DNA from: Stemphylium vesicarium
Taxonomy: Eukaryota; Ascomycota; Dothideomycetes; Pleosporales; Pleosporaceae
Length of the DNA: 64,000 bases
Direction: 5' to 3'
Assembly (NCBI GenBank): GCA_004380135.1
Contig: QXCR01000104.1
Span: 1-64,000, forward strand
The notes under the pieces were generated by a model. It saw nothing but the letters and a program-made list of their open reading frames with translations, searched no databases and had not been told where the DNA came from. The translations under genes and the position numbers were made by a program. Below, one piece after another: positions 35,547 through 46,506 of this stretch. Numbering within the stretch: the first letter of the stretch is position 1; every line of letters begins with the position of its first letter.

Positions 35547-36586
35547 CGCCTTGGTATACGCCTGCAGGCAGCTCCGAAAGGGTCGTCTTGAGGCACAGTG
35601 GTTTGGCAGCATTGGGCTCATGAGACTATGCATTTTTCTGCACGACACTGCGAGTACACCCCCATTCTTCGCATAGTAGCATTGCGCGGCGTTTAGCAGC
35701 ATTCGACGACAATACCTGTCTGGAACAGTTACCAAAAGGGAGCGAAAAAAAAAACACTAATGATAATACCCTGTAATATTTCATTATCCGACAAAGAATT
35801 TTCATCATCTGGCGGAACAGCTGAAATCTCGGATACCCATCCGGAGAAGTTTTTTTTTTAATGAACGTTGACAACCACCGTGATTTATCGACTGAGGTGT
35901 GTGCATAAAAGCCCTGTAACGTTCCTTCCTCGTCTATGGCGGGGCTACCCTAGAAGCGCCAAGCCCCTTAGCGCAGAAACTCACCGTTTGCTCACTTTGC
36001 TGCTCTCCCTTTACGGTCCACGGCGCAGGGCCATGTAGAACCTCGGAAGATCAGTAATTATACAGCGTACAACAAAAGGGGGCAGAAAAATATCTAGCGA
36101 CAGAATTTCGTCCGAAATTACACGCAGCTTGATCATTGCAAAGTGGGGGGTGGTAAGTGTGTTATCTTTTTCTCGCTCTCTCGTTTTCTTCCCCCAGTTC
36201 ATGCGCGCTTTTCTTACTTGCTGCGGCTACTGCGACCGCCGACGCCGACGGCTGCTGCTTGCGTGCGTAGCATGCGTGACACAAGTGCAGGATTGCGCGT
36301 GTTTGTCGATCACCGAAGAATCGAGACTCGGAGCCTGTGGGCACCCAGTGGAGACTTGGATGTTGCATCTTATTCTTCCTTCTATCCTTGCTCATGATTC
36401 ACGTTGAGGGATCAAGCGGGCATGCTGAATGGAAAACTGACTCACGCAGGCTGAAAGACATTTGGTCGCAGAATACCTGCCGTCCATTCGGAGAGTGGTT
36501 GCATAGAGAGCTCCCGTGACTACGTATCGACGTCTGAGTTTGCGGAGTAGTACGACGAGAGTTGAGAAAGAGGCGGAGTAGACATC
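35547..36586. other. Intergenic region
   Basis: This 1.0-kb gap lies between two plus-strand genes. It contains two homopolymer tracts (A run at about 35745, T run at about 35850), typical of a 3' flank. No coding frame is supported. Confidence 0.45.
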
Positions 36587-37372
36587 ATGCATGTAAGTTG
36601 CACTCATGTTCAAGTTTTACAATCAACGTTATTTTCTGTCAATCACTCTTCGTCCGCTCGTATCATTGCAATCTTCCTCAATCTCAATCTCGAAAACCAA
36701 AAAAATAATCTCCCTTTACATTCATACCCACCCTCCACCCCCCCCCCTAACATATGCCCTTAGATCAAAACTCCCCAATCCGCCCTCCTCACCAACCACG
36801 AAGTCCTCTTGCACCTCTTGACCGAAGACGCCGAATACACCGGCACCGACGCGACAGATCGCAAGCGCAAAAAGCCGTCTGGTCTCAACCACATGCTGCG
36901 CGATGGCCTCGCCTACCTGCAAACCCCGGACTACACGACCCCTGCTCTCGTAGAGATGCACCCAGACCGGCCCATGACGCTGTACAAGGGCCCGAATAGT
37001 CTGTTTAGAGCGCTTGCATCCAAATACAGGCTGAATAAGGCGGAGTATTTGCAGATTTATAATTTGAGACCGACGACCCAGGTTATGCTCGAGTTGGTTA
37101 TCGAGGAGGTATGTTGTTATTCTTTCGTTCTGTGTCTTCGGTCTTTAGGATGGGGTGGGGCTTTCTGGTGGGAGAAATGCTAATGTGGAGAATAGGCTGG
37201 AACGCGTTTCACGGAAGATGAACTTCATGACATTCTTGCCATTATTCAGCAAGTATTCGATGAAGAGGAAGCGAATATCCCGGCTGGGGTCGAGTATATG
37301 GAGATGCCCAAGATTGCGAACAAGTTGCTAGGCGCGAATAAGAAGAGGAGAAAGGTGAAGCGAAAGGTTTAG
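36587..37372 (+). CDS. rpc17: RNA polymerase III subunit C17 (Rpc17/Rpc9, CGRP-RCP type)
   Basis: Exon 2 (36764-37108) reads IKTPQSALLTNHEVLLHL..LYKGPNSLFRALASKYRLNKAEYLQIYNLRP, the HRDC/Rpb4-like C17 fold. Exon 3 (37196-37372) begins AGTRFTEDELHDIL and ends with the basic tail KKRRKVKRKV. Intron 37109-37195 has GTATGT and a GCTAATG branch site. An upstream stop in the exon 2 frame means the start lies in another exon. The best candidate is ATG 36587, giving two codons (M-H) before GTAAGT, with a 171-nt intron ending CCTAACATATGCCCTTAG. That gives 175 residues, near the family size. C17 pairs with C25 in the Pol III stalk and contacts initiation factor TFIIIB. The first exon is the uncertain part. 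Confidence 0.85.
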
Positions 37373-37779
37373 ATGGAGGTTGTGTGGAAGTGAGGGAGAG
37401 AATCACAGTGGGGGGAAAGAGAATGTACATCAGAGAAACATGAAGGCGAATGAGCATTGAAAGATCAGAAGATTGAAGCTGTGTCACGACAGTATCTTGA
37501 GGCGGAACTCGGCAACTGTACAACAGCATCAAGCGAACAAGAGTGAACTTTTTGAACATGTAATTGTATGCTACCAACAGGCGGGTATCCATCCACCGCA
37601 TCCCCATCATGCAACGTGAAAAAGGACTTTGGAAAGGTAAAACTACACAAAAATGTCCCGAACCCACATGCGCCACTCGCCCCGAAACATGACAAGCTCA
37701 AACCCAGAAGAACGCCATGTGCCCATTTTGTGTCAGAACATGGCTACAGATACAATTCGCCGTGTCTTCCATGGCGCAT
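37373..37779. other. Convergent intergenic region
   Basis: This 407-bp gap separates the 3' ends of RPC17 and NOP58. It holds only UTR-like sequence. Confidence 0.5.
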
Positions 37780-39706
37780 CTAGTCCTTGCTCTTCTTCTT
37801 TTTCTTCTTCTCTACCTTTTCGTCACCCTCGTCGGCTTTCCGCTTCTTGCTGTCCTTGGTACCTTTCTCGGCCTTCTTTGCCTCCTTAGCAGCCTTCTTC
37901 GCCTCCTTGGCTTCGCGCTTTGCGGCGCGCTCTGCTTTCCGGGCCTTCTTGGCCTCCTTCTCAGCCTTCTTGGAGGCCTTGTCACCCTTTCCGGCGCTCT
38001 TCTCTTCCGATTCGGAGTCTGACTCTGAAGCGGCGTCGGCGTCTGCCATGGACTCATCCTCGTCACTGCCGACCTCTTGTACCAGCTTCTTGGGTGTGCC
38101 GTTGACCTTGGCCGACTTGGACTTCTTGGGCGCAGGCGCATCGGCGGCGGGCTCGTCGCCAGTAAGACCATCGGCGTCTGGGTTGTACTTCCGCGCTTCC
38201 TTGACCTCCCACTTCTTCTGTCCGCCGAGCGCAGTCTGGTTGGCATTGGCTAAGCTCTTAAGGGGCTTGCCCTCGAGTGCGCGGAGTCTCCTCTCGATGG
38301 TGAGGCGTGCGTCGCGACCGAGCTGGGACTTCTCTTCTTCGGTAGGCTCCTTGGCTGTGTTCTCGGAAGATACACCCCAGGTACTGAGGGCATCGACACG
38401 CAGACCCAAAGCGGACTTGGCAGCGAGCATACGGGCGATCTTACCCTTGTTCTTTCCGGTGGCTTGACCGATTAGGGAAGCATGGTAGATAAGCTAACAG
38501 AGTCAGCGCTGGCAAAGCGAAGTTGAAACGGTAAGATACTTACACCGTACTTGGGTGTGTCGTGCTTCGTCTTGAGAGCACGGAAAAGGGCCTTCTCGGC
38601 ACCGAGAATCTGAATGGTGGAACCGGGCGACTTGGCAAGGTTCATGAGAGATCCGGCATGGGCTATAAGACGCGCACCGACAAGCTCACCAACAAGAGCA
38701 GTCAGGTTGGGGGCAAGGGCTTGCATGCGGTTTGACAGGTAGTTGCCGAGGTTTTGACGGTGCTCGGTCAGATCGATGACCTGCTCAGCGAGGGCAGAGG
38801 TGGTTTCCAGGTCCTCCTCGGTGATTTCAGTACCCATGGAGATTTCTGCGGCGGCCTTGACAGCAGCCTGATTGCAAGGTCAGCGGATGTTTCGTATACT
38901 AAAAGGGTGCAAGAATCTTACCTCGATCTCTTCAGGCAGAATCTCGGAGAGGTCGCTCTCGCGAGCATTGGTGCGGAAGCCCATCTTGAGGACAACACGG
39001 GCTACATAAATTAGCAGACACTCAGGCCAAGACTGCGGAAGACTTACAGTAAGCGAGGTTGTCGTTGAGGATCTTCGCGAGCTCGGGGAAATGCCATCCA
39101 TACCACTCCTTGACTCGCATGGCGTATGTGTTGAGCTGCTTGTCCAGGACATCGAGCGAAGCAATGCTCTGGATAATCATTGTGTCGACCTTGTCGGGGG
39201 AGAAGCGCAGCTTGTGTCGCGACAGGGAGTGGGCAAGACCCAATCGGGTCGCGGCTTCCTCAGCGGGAAGTAGGTCGGGAAGGAGCGACGTCAGGTTCTC
39301 GCGGATCGCACGGAAAACGTCCTGGGTGGAGGAGTCCGATACCGTCTTGAGAGAGAGACCTGGAAGTTGCGCAATCGAGTTGGAGAGCTTAGGGTCAGCG
39401 ACGGCCACTTGAGCAATGTCAGCTACATGTTCCCAAATTTCAGTCGCGAATAAGCGTACAAGTAGCTTTGGTCTCATCCTTCAACTCCTCCAGCAGAGAC
39501 GACAGCATAGGCGTGACCTTGCCATCGTGGAGGGCGGCAGCCTGCTCGAGAGCATCGACGGCGCTTCCGAACTTGGCAAACTTCTTCAGCTTGAGCTGCT
39601 CAACTACGCTCGACACATCCTTGGTCTCTGAGCCCAAAAGCTTCTTGTCCTTGGACTTGAGCAGGACGTAACCCGCCGAGGTTTCCGAGAGAATAAAAAG
39701 ACCCAT
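37780..39706 (-). CDS. nop58: Nop58, box C/D snoRNP core protein, 574 aa
   Basis: Five exons: 39460-39706, 39048-39407, 38922-39001, 38544-38867 and 37780-38493. All four introns are 46-54 nt and splice in phase; the sum is 1,725 nt. The N-terminus MGLFILSETSAGYVLLK and the downstream KATLAVADPKLSNSI are characteristic of Nop58. The NOP domain includes YSRVVLKMGFRTNA, a conserved GARLIAHAGSLMNLAKSPGSTIQILGAEKALFRALK stretch (described by position, 38544-38740) and the C-terminal KKE/D-rich tail ending KKKKKSKD. Nop58 binds C/D snoRNAs with Nop56, Snu13 and fibrillarin to guide 2'-O-methylation and pre-rRNA processing in the nucleolus. A PAC-type site lies upstream. Confidence 0.97.
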
Positions 39707-40033
39707 TTTGCGTGTACTCGGTCGTGGGAAAGTCCAATGGGTATCGCGATTCGCGCAGCGCAACTACCCTTCGTGGTATATTTCGACGTCGTGTGGGAAG
39801 TCGCGATGAGGGTTGTCGCAAGCTTCGAGCGTGCAGAATCCCAGCTCGAACTTTTTCCTGAGCTCGGGCCTCCGGTCCAACGCTAACCCCGGAACGCGCA
39901 AGCTCGGTTTCTGGTACAGAGTGACGAACTGCAAGCTAACACATGCAAGCGAATGCTGCTCTAGGCCATTGGGTTGCTGGAATTATACAACCATGGCAGC
40001 ATAGCCTCGCCTTTCCTCTCCACTGCATCCCCA
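39707..40033. promoter_or_regulatory. Short bidirectional promoter, NOP58 / actin-related gene
   Basis: Only 327 bp separate the two divergent start codons, so the promoters overlap. The region contains the GCGATGAG element and an A/T tract (gaactttttcc, 39849-39859). A similar GAAAAAGTT string occurs upstream of HAS1 near 59109. Confidence 0.6.
39803..39810 (+). promoter_or_regulatory. PAC-type element GCGATGAG
   Basis: The octamer matches the core of the PAC motif found upstream of ribosome-biogenesis genes in fungi. It lies about 97 bp upstream of the NOP58 start codon. Its action here is inferred from the match and the nature of the gene. Confidence 0.5.
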
Positions 40034-41731
40034 ATGTCGTCTGGCGGCGAACGCAAAGTCTCCGACTCCCTCAGTCGGAGCAAGAGGGGAACCACTCCAC
40101 GCCTCGCTGACCTGGGAGAGTCACCACGAACACCGCTCCTTCGCTCCATCTCGTCCACCTTTGGCTCGCCCGGTGGCTCCTTCCGCACCGAAGATGAATA
40201 TGTCGTAATTGAAGTCGGCTCGCGCTTTGTGCGTGGCGGCTTCCCTGGCGAAAGTGCCCCGCGATGCACCCTCCCCTTCAGGCCCGACGACCAGCGCAGG
40301 GTGGGCGACTACAGGCAGTGGGATCCTGAATACGCACAGAAGAGAAGAAAGCGGAAGAGGGGGGAGGAGTGGGGGCAAGGACATGAGCTATACCGAATGG
40401 ACCTGACCAAGGTCGATTTGGGACTGGTAGAGGACAAGTTCGAGAGGGCCATGAGGGAGGCGTACAACAAATACTTTTTGCTGGATACAAAGCCAAGGAG
40501 GGTGTTGCTCGCCATGCCACCGCGTATGCCGCACGCGCTCATGTCGACATTCATGGACGTGCTCTTTACGAGCTTCCAAGCACCAAGCATCACCCTCATG
40601 TCTTCTCCCGTACTATCAGCCGTGGCAGCAGGACTGCGGTCAGCGTTGATTGTAGACATAGGCTGGGCCGAAACCCTAGTCACTGCAGTATACGAGTATC
40701 GCGAAGTGTCAGAAAGGCGCAGTGTGCGGGCAGGCAAGATGCTCAGCGAGGAGATGGCCAAGCTACTGAACGCCGAACTTGACGATGCTGAGCCTGGTGC
40801 GCCAAAGGCAGACGTCTCATTTGAGGAAGCAGAAGAGGTTCTCACCCGTGTCGGATGGTGCAAACCCATCCCTAGATCGAACCGCAGAACCGTTTACTTC
40901 CCCGCACGAGAAGCACCCGTGTTTGAGGAATTCGAAGACGCCGTCGAGTCACCGCCGCCCACCGTTACCATACCCTTCCCGAAGCACACGCCGCCGACCG
41001 ACCTCACGATACCTTTTGCATCGCTCGCCAAGCCCACCGACGCTGCTCTCTTCGCGCCTGAGCTATCAATAAGCGAATTCGACGATGAAGACCTCCCGCT
41101 GCACCACCTCATATACCGCGCCCTCGTACAACTTCCAGTAGACGTCCGTCGCTTATGCATGTCACGCATAGTCATTACCGGCGGTGTTTCGAACCTCCCC
41201 GGTCTCAAGACCCGCATACTCAAAGAGCTGGATGCTCTGGTGCAAGCAAAGGGCTGGGACCCGGTGAAGAGTTACGGTAGAGCAAGTGCACGTCGGGAAG
41301 AGAAGCTACGCAGTCAGCGTGAGAACATGGAGACGCTTCGGCAAGAAGGCGAGGATACTGTCGCGTCCTCTCTCGACGCGGATGGTCATGCTACAACAGT
41401 GCCAGCAGCTCTCCAGCCGCCCGAAGAAGATGCAATTGATGCAAAATTCGCTCAGATGGCTCTTCGCAACGGCCCGCCTCGCGCCAGTCTCGTAGGTGGT
41501 GTCATTAGAGGCATCGAGACATTAGGTCCATGGGCAGGTGCAAGCCTTGTCGCACAGCAACGCATCAAGGGTATCGTGGAAGTCGAGCGCGAAAGGTACC
41601 TCAAAGATGGCTTGCAGGGTGCATCGCGTGAGAAAGAAACCTCCGTTATTGCGCAAAGACAGAGCATGGGTCCTGGGTTGACTACGAAAGGTGGGGAAAG
41701 AGCTAGTTGGACATTAGGAGTGTGGGCATAA
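40034..41731 (+). CDS. arp10: Actin-related protein, Arp10/RO7-type dynactin subunit, 565 aa
   Basis: A single exon starts at ATG 40034 (MSSGGERKVSDS); the frame is open upstream but lacks an ATG there. After a Ser-rich leader come actin-fold signatures: VVIEVGSRFVRGGFPGESAP (phosphate 1), ALIVDIGWAETLVTAVYEY (phosphate 2) and RIVITGGVSNLPGLKTRIL (adenosine site). It is longer than actin and divergent in the nucleotide loops, as in Arp10/Arp11 and Neurospora RO-7, which cap the pointed end of the dynactin Arp1 filament and serve dynein-driven transport. An internal insert with acidic and Pro-rich sequence lies around residues 250-350. Confidence 0.8.
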   Translation: MSSGGERKVSDSLSRSKRGTTPRLADLGESPRTPLLRSISSTFGSPGGSFRTEDEYVVIEVGSRFVRGGFPGESAPRCTLPFRPDDQRRVGDYRQWDPEYAQKRRKRKRGEEWGQGHELYRMDLTKVDLGLVEDKFERAMREAYNKYFLLDTKPRRVLLAMPPRMPHALMSTFMDVLFTSFQAPSITLMSSPVLSAVAAGLRSALIVDIGWAETLVTAVYEYREVSERRSVRAGKMLSEEMAKLLNAELDDAEPGAPKADVSFEEAEEVLTRVGWCKPIPRSNRRTVYFPAREAPVFEEFEDAVESPPPTVTIPFPKHTPPTDLTIPFASLAKPTDAALFAPELSISEFDDEDLPLHHLIYRALVQLPVDVRRLCMSRIVITGGVSNLPGLKTRILKELDALVQAKGWDPVKSYGRASARREEKLRSQRENMETLRQEGEDTVASSLDADGHATTVPAALQPPEEDAIDAKFAQMALRNGPPRASLVGGVIRGIETLGPWAGASLVAQQRIKGIVEVERERYLKDGLQGASREKETSVIAQRQSMGPGLTTKGGERASWTLGVWA

Positions 41732-42531
41732 GTGTGAGCGAACTGATATATTGTGCTTGTTGTTTCGCGCTTGATACCCCCAACAATCATCTCACTTCAA
41801 TGCTCTTCAACACGTCCCGCTCGATCGTTTCCTTCTTGCAACACGTGCACTCCATCTGTGGCTCCTTCCTTTGCAAGTAAGTGTTGACTTGGCGCGCGCT
41901 CAAACTCGCTCCTAGTCAAGGAAGCAGGGAGATCGTAACGAAATCAATCCAAATTGCAAGGAGGGTTTGGTAACGAAGCCGGATGGTATGTTTGTACCCT
42001 CATTCTGTGGGCTTCCTCGTTACGCTGATATTCCAGTCATGTCCTTTTGTCAACAGCCATCGAGACCTACAAATACGCAGGTACGCAATTTGCGGCAGGC
42101 AGTTCAAAGTCACAAGCGTGCAAATGCGCATCTCTTCAAATCTTCATCTCTGCATCCCGTCGACGTGTCCATCTGCGTATCGCCGTTCCATTGACCGTTC
42201 GCACATGCACATTTCAGCCTTTCCTTGGCCCGACACCTGCCATGCCAGCAGCCATGGCATACCCGCCCAATGGCGGGCGGGTGGTATCCGCTCTCGTCAA
42301 GTGCTGCTATGTCAGTGGTTACCTACGTCTGAATTTCAGGCAACAAGGCATCTCTGCAAGTCCGCAAGTCTGTAAATGTGCAAACCGGCAGATAATCAAC
42401 CATGCAAGCCGTCTCGCTAAGTATCGCTACAGCTGCTATGATTGGTGTGATCACATGAATATAGAGCCGCTTTGCCCACGCTTATCTGCTTGTTCCGTGT
42501 CCTTCTCGTTCTCCTTGCGCTTCCCATAATT
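41732..42531. other. Intergenic region upstream of the first C2H2 gene
   Basis: This 800-bp stretch has several chance frames. It includes repeated short 'caaatgcgca' and 'gcaaatgcg' strings around 42060-42380, of which 42119-42130 is identical to a 12-mer upstream of the C2H2-family relative at 46654. Confidence 0.45.
42119..42130 (+). promoter_or_regulatory. 12-mer shared upstream of both zinc-finger genes (copy 1)
   Basis: The sequence tgcaaatgcgca is identical to 46495-46506. It lies about 400 bp upstream of ATG 42532. It could be a shared regulatory site or simply leftover from duplication. Confidence 0.35.
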
Positions 42532-44497
42532 ATGGCAAGCAGCGATAATAGTCCCTCTGATTATGTCATCCACTCCAACCACCCGAATCAGTGTGAGGGA
42601 CCTCTATCCCCTACCTTCTGCTCACCTTCTGCTTTTGGCTTTGATTCATTTGACACGCCAGTGGGCTCTGGGGAACCACTATTTCCAGGTCAAGACGCCG
42701 ATCCTTACGCCTCCCGGGTCCAGCCGTTTGGCGGCATATGGAACCAACATTTTGAGGAGAACTGGTGGAATCAAATGACGGACGGCCCACCAGACGTTTA
42801 AAATCAAGCGCATAACGTCTCTCAAGCCGAATGTACGCCAAGCGCGTTGGCGACCCAGGTCCATCCTGAGAGGCAAGCCGAGTCGGCCCACCCAGCGCTG
42901 CATGCTCAGAACGAGGTAAGTCATAAGGCTCACTCGGTTTACGAACACATCCGCTTACATAATGCTCCCTAGAATAGCATCTCAGGTTTTACCAGGGCTC
43001 GTCTACCACGGGCTTTCCTAAGAGCAAGCTCGCGCCTGTGCTTCACAGTCAAGAAGACCCATTGGAGGCGCGGCTACAAAACCCTTACTCTACAAGATAC
43101 ACGCGGCCGGAATCTCCCTCCACAAAACCTGTTGTGTCCGAAGAGAGCGGCAAATCAGTTCGAAACTTCCCGTGCTCATTCCGCGCAGCACAAGAAAGGT
43201 TAAATCTACCTTACACGTGCTCAGCACCACCAGTGACAACGGTGTCTGCGCTCCGCACGCACCTGAAGCGACCTTTGCCAGGGAAAAGACCCCCACATCT
43301 GCCTTTTCTCAAGCGTTGCCCAACCTGTAACGAAGATATCCTCGGCGAATCTGAGTTTAAAGAACGACACGAAACTGAGAAATGTACGACTCCATGGCCA
43401 CAAAGGAAAGGCGATGAAGGACAAGCGCGGCAATATGAGATGTTATGCGCAAAGGTAGAACGACACATCAGGCATGCTGCGCGTACTGAAGCCCAGTCTG
43501 ATGTGCGACATACAAGCATCGCTGGTCCGCCCCATGTTCTTATGAGGGATACCGTATGTATCTTCCCTTTCTCGTCGAGTTGTGCTCTGACCGACCATAG
43601 TAGCCTACGGAATATGGGAACGGACAGTTTCAGGATTCCTTCATGGAAACGAATTTCCAGCTTAGCTCTTGGGATCCTCTGTCCAGCCAACATACTAGGA
43701 CATTTGGCGAAAGAGAATCACCACCTGCTTTCGTGCCGCCAGTGGAATTACATGTAGAACAGATCCCAAGAGCGGACTCGTTGCGGCAGCGGTTTAGCGC
43801 ACCTAAATGGCGACCGCGATCGCTTTCATTCTGGAATGAGTCACAAATTCAAACTTGGAATGACGCCATGGAGCTCGACGACAATGAACAGGAATATCCC
43901 CTCAAATCGGCTGCCTCAAATCTCTTTCCCCACATCACACCCAACCGATCTAACATCCTAGACGAGGATCGGGACTTCGGGAGCTACTATGATGAGCAGT
44001 GGTTTACGCCTGACTTACCTCCTAACGATGCAACGTCTGCACAGATTAGTACTGGAGGATATCACAGCCCAGTCAACAACGATGCAACATCCTTACTGAT
44101 GTCGCAAAATGTCCACGTAATGGCATGTTCCCCACCTGCCAATTCAGGCACATTCTTGGACGTCCATTCGCCTCGTTCTTCGATTACCAATAACGAGGGA
44201 TTAAAACCGAGAATTGCTTTGTGTTGTTCTTCGATCACATCTATTTCTTCAGCATCGACAGAAGTATCACTGGGGGATCAATCAGATACAGAGGCTGTGT
44301 GCTGCGATCTTCCGGTTTGCACAGCGCAGTTTACGGGACGCTATCGCAGAGGAAATCTTGCGAGACACAAAAGAGTAGTCCATGGGGCGAATTCAGCTGG
44401 ATATGAATGTGAGGAGGTTACTTGTAAAAAGACATTCAAGCGTTCAGATGCTCGTCTAAAGCATTATCGGAGCCATCACCCATGGCAGGCGGCTTAA
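42532..44497 (+). pseudogene. C2H2 zinc-finger family gene, interrupted
   Basis: Three blocks: 42532-42915, about 42973-43553 and 43604-44497. The intron at 43554-43603 (GTATGT..TAGTAG, CTCTGAC branch) is clean. The middle block holds the family cysteine motif CPTCNEDILGESEFKERHETEKC. The last block holds two C2H2 fingers (CDLPVC..ARHKRVVH and CEEVTC..KHYRSHH) and ends at TAA 44497. The first block carries an in-frame TAA at 42799-42801, where CAA would fit. Joining it through the strong GTAAGT donor at 42916 to either nearby acceptor leaves the wrong frame. The gene therefore looks broken at its 5' end, unless the true first exon lies elsewhere. Such proteins are probably DNA-binding regulators. 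Confidence 0.6.
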
Positions 44498-44680
44498 CAG
44501 TCGTGATGAATACATAGTAGAGCAGTGCGTCACTGGGATATGTATTAAAAGCATGTAGACGACTACATAAATCTCTCATGACCATCATTGTTCATTGATC
44601 ATATCTGTGTATCCATCATACACCTCCATCACACCACCGACCTCTGTCGTAGACGTCCTCCTGTCAGTATACACCATCCC

Positions 44681-45667
44681 CTAACCCAAAGACACATTGC
44701 CCATCAAGTCGGTCAGGAAGTCCTTTTTGACATCCTGCACGATACTCAGCGCATTCTCCACAGTGATCCAAGGCCTTCTGCCCTCATCTGGCAACGACAT
44801 CTCTTCCACGCCCGGCTCAACGTCCACCAGAAGATCGCTCAAAGGGCTCTCATCGACTCGTATGGGGGCGGTGTCGACGAAGAAGCGGTTGTCGTATGCG
44901 CCGGGCTCACCTGTGCCTTCGTAAATCTCCATCTCTTTCCGCTCCTTCTCCTTCTTCATGTGCGCAAACACCCAGTGGAGGACTAGGATTGGTCCCTCGC
45001 GCTCGAACACATCGCCTCTGACCTTGCCCTCACGTACCGCCGTCAGGAAGTGTTCAGGCTCCAACTTTGCCACCTCTGACACCATTTGGAGAAGGTTCCA
45101 CACCGCAACCATCATAGTGCGCTTCTCCTTTTCAGGAAAGTGTACAAGGCCAAACCCAGACGACTCCCAGATCCGTACAAGATCCTCTTGAAACGAGTGG
45201 TTCTCTGGTCCACACGTCTCGGACAGCCAGGCATGCATGTAGGCTGTGGTGAAAGGTTCAGTGGACGGGTCACAGAATGCGCGGGTGTCCTTGTTGAGTA
45301 TCTTCGCGACGAGGACGAACGCCATTGGGATTACGTTGTAGCGCACGTCGCTGTAGCGATTTGAGAGCGAGTATAGAGGCGACACCCCGAAGTACCAGAT
45401 CGAGCGGTTGACATCGAAGGGTTTGGAGGCGTGGGATTGGAAGTTTCCGCATGCGATAGCATTGTAGTGTCAGAAAAAGAAGTCGAGCTGGAGGTGTGTT
45501 GGTATGTGAGGGATATTCAAGGCTGCCATTTCCTTCGTGTAGATATCTTGGACCGTAAGAGGGCGTGTGAGGAGGCGAGGTGGGATCTTCCAGAGCTTGT
45601 ATGAAAAAAATTCCCGCGCTTGAGCGTCGGTGGTGGGGAAGTCGAGAAGGGTGTTGGTCTTCGCCAT
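44681..45667 (-). pseudogene. Unknown protein gene with a single in-frame TGA
   Basis: Start ATG 45667 (MAKTNTLLDFPTTDAQ). The frame is open except for TGA at 45470-45472 (..LQLDFFF*HYNAIACGNFQ..) and then continues without a break for about 260 codons to 44681 (..RSIWYFGVSPLYSLSNRYSD.. WAMP-free, ending MGNVSLG). No GT donor precedes the stop within the needed window, so an intron does not explain it; CGA to TGA does. The intact product would be about 328 residues, mostly helical and acidic, with no signal peptide or motif I recognise. A 65-residue truncated peptide is the alternative. Confidence 0.55.
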
Positions 45668-46082
45668 GCTTGAGGTCGTCGTTGGAATCTGGACAAGCGC
45701 AGTGATGAGGAGTAAAAAATCAAGAAACAGGAACTGTAGCTCTAAGTAGCGGGTTGGTTTGAGATCATGAGAAGCGGTGACGGCGTCGGTGTGGGGTGGG
45801 GCGTGAATGAGAGTGAGCAAACGGTCTTGGAGCTTCACAACAACAACGTGCGGCGGTCGGACCAACGCGAACAAAAAGACAAGCTTTCTCAATACTCATA
45901 CCAGACTATTTATCAGATTGATATCGCCTAAGCTGTGTGCATTTCTTGTAAGGCAAGGCAAAAGAAATAGGTCTCCACTCTAAGCAAATCCTGTAAGGTG
46001 CTCATCGTACGCTCGCTCGGAGCAAGCACAATATAGAGCTAGACTCGGAGGCTCAGATGAGTTCTTACAGGACTTCACTTAG

Positions 46083-46106
46083 GGAGGAGGACGGAATCGA
46101 ACCGCC
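46083..46106 (-). other. tRNA 3'-half-like element (T-arm / B box)
   Basis: On the minus strand GGCGG-TTCGATT-CCGTC forms a five-pair T-stem with a canonical 7-nt loop and a perfect B-box (GGTTCGATTCC). It is followed by CTCCTCC, which could be an acceptor strand. No matching 5' acceptor strand, D-arm or clean anticodon arm lies upstream within about 100 nt, so this is not a complete tRNA gene. It may be a tRNA or SINE fragment. Confidence 0.4.
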
Positions 46107-46494
46107 GTACGTAGTGAATGTAAATGTCACTCGCAGGGGCGGTATTCATGCTTCAAATAGCACTATACAACTGCACAGGAAGCTCCAAAGCGCGCATCTA
46201 GTCGACTCCAGCATCCTGTATTCGTCAACTACTAGGTTGTGGAATAACCAGGCTGAGATATCACGTGAAGTCATACAGTTGTAGCAATCGCTGCTCGAAT
46301 ACGAACTCGGAAATAGACTCGTAGAATCAGCGGATGATACAAACAGGGGGTTTTTTTTTAGGATTGATAGATATCGCATGGGTTTGGTTCAAGCGAGTGT
46401 GATCGTGCTACGCCCTTTCCCGACGTGTCTTTCCTCACTTTCCTCACGCATGTATGACGTCGTCAGGCTGGCGATTGAGGCAACAAGGCGACCA

Positions 46495-46506
46495 TGCAAA
46501 TGCGCA
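46495..46506 (+). promoter_or_regulatory. 12-mer shared upstream of both zinc-finger genes (copy 2)
   Basis: The sequence tgcaaatgcgca is identical to 42119-42130. A third, 11-base copy (gcaaatgcgca) follows at 46549-46559, about 95 bp before ATG 46654. Confidence 0.35.

Noticed and set aside
46083..46170. Complete tRNA gene on the minus strand
   Set aside because: The T-arm is perfect, but the 5' acceptor strand, D-arm and a 7-nt anticodon loop cannot be folded.
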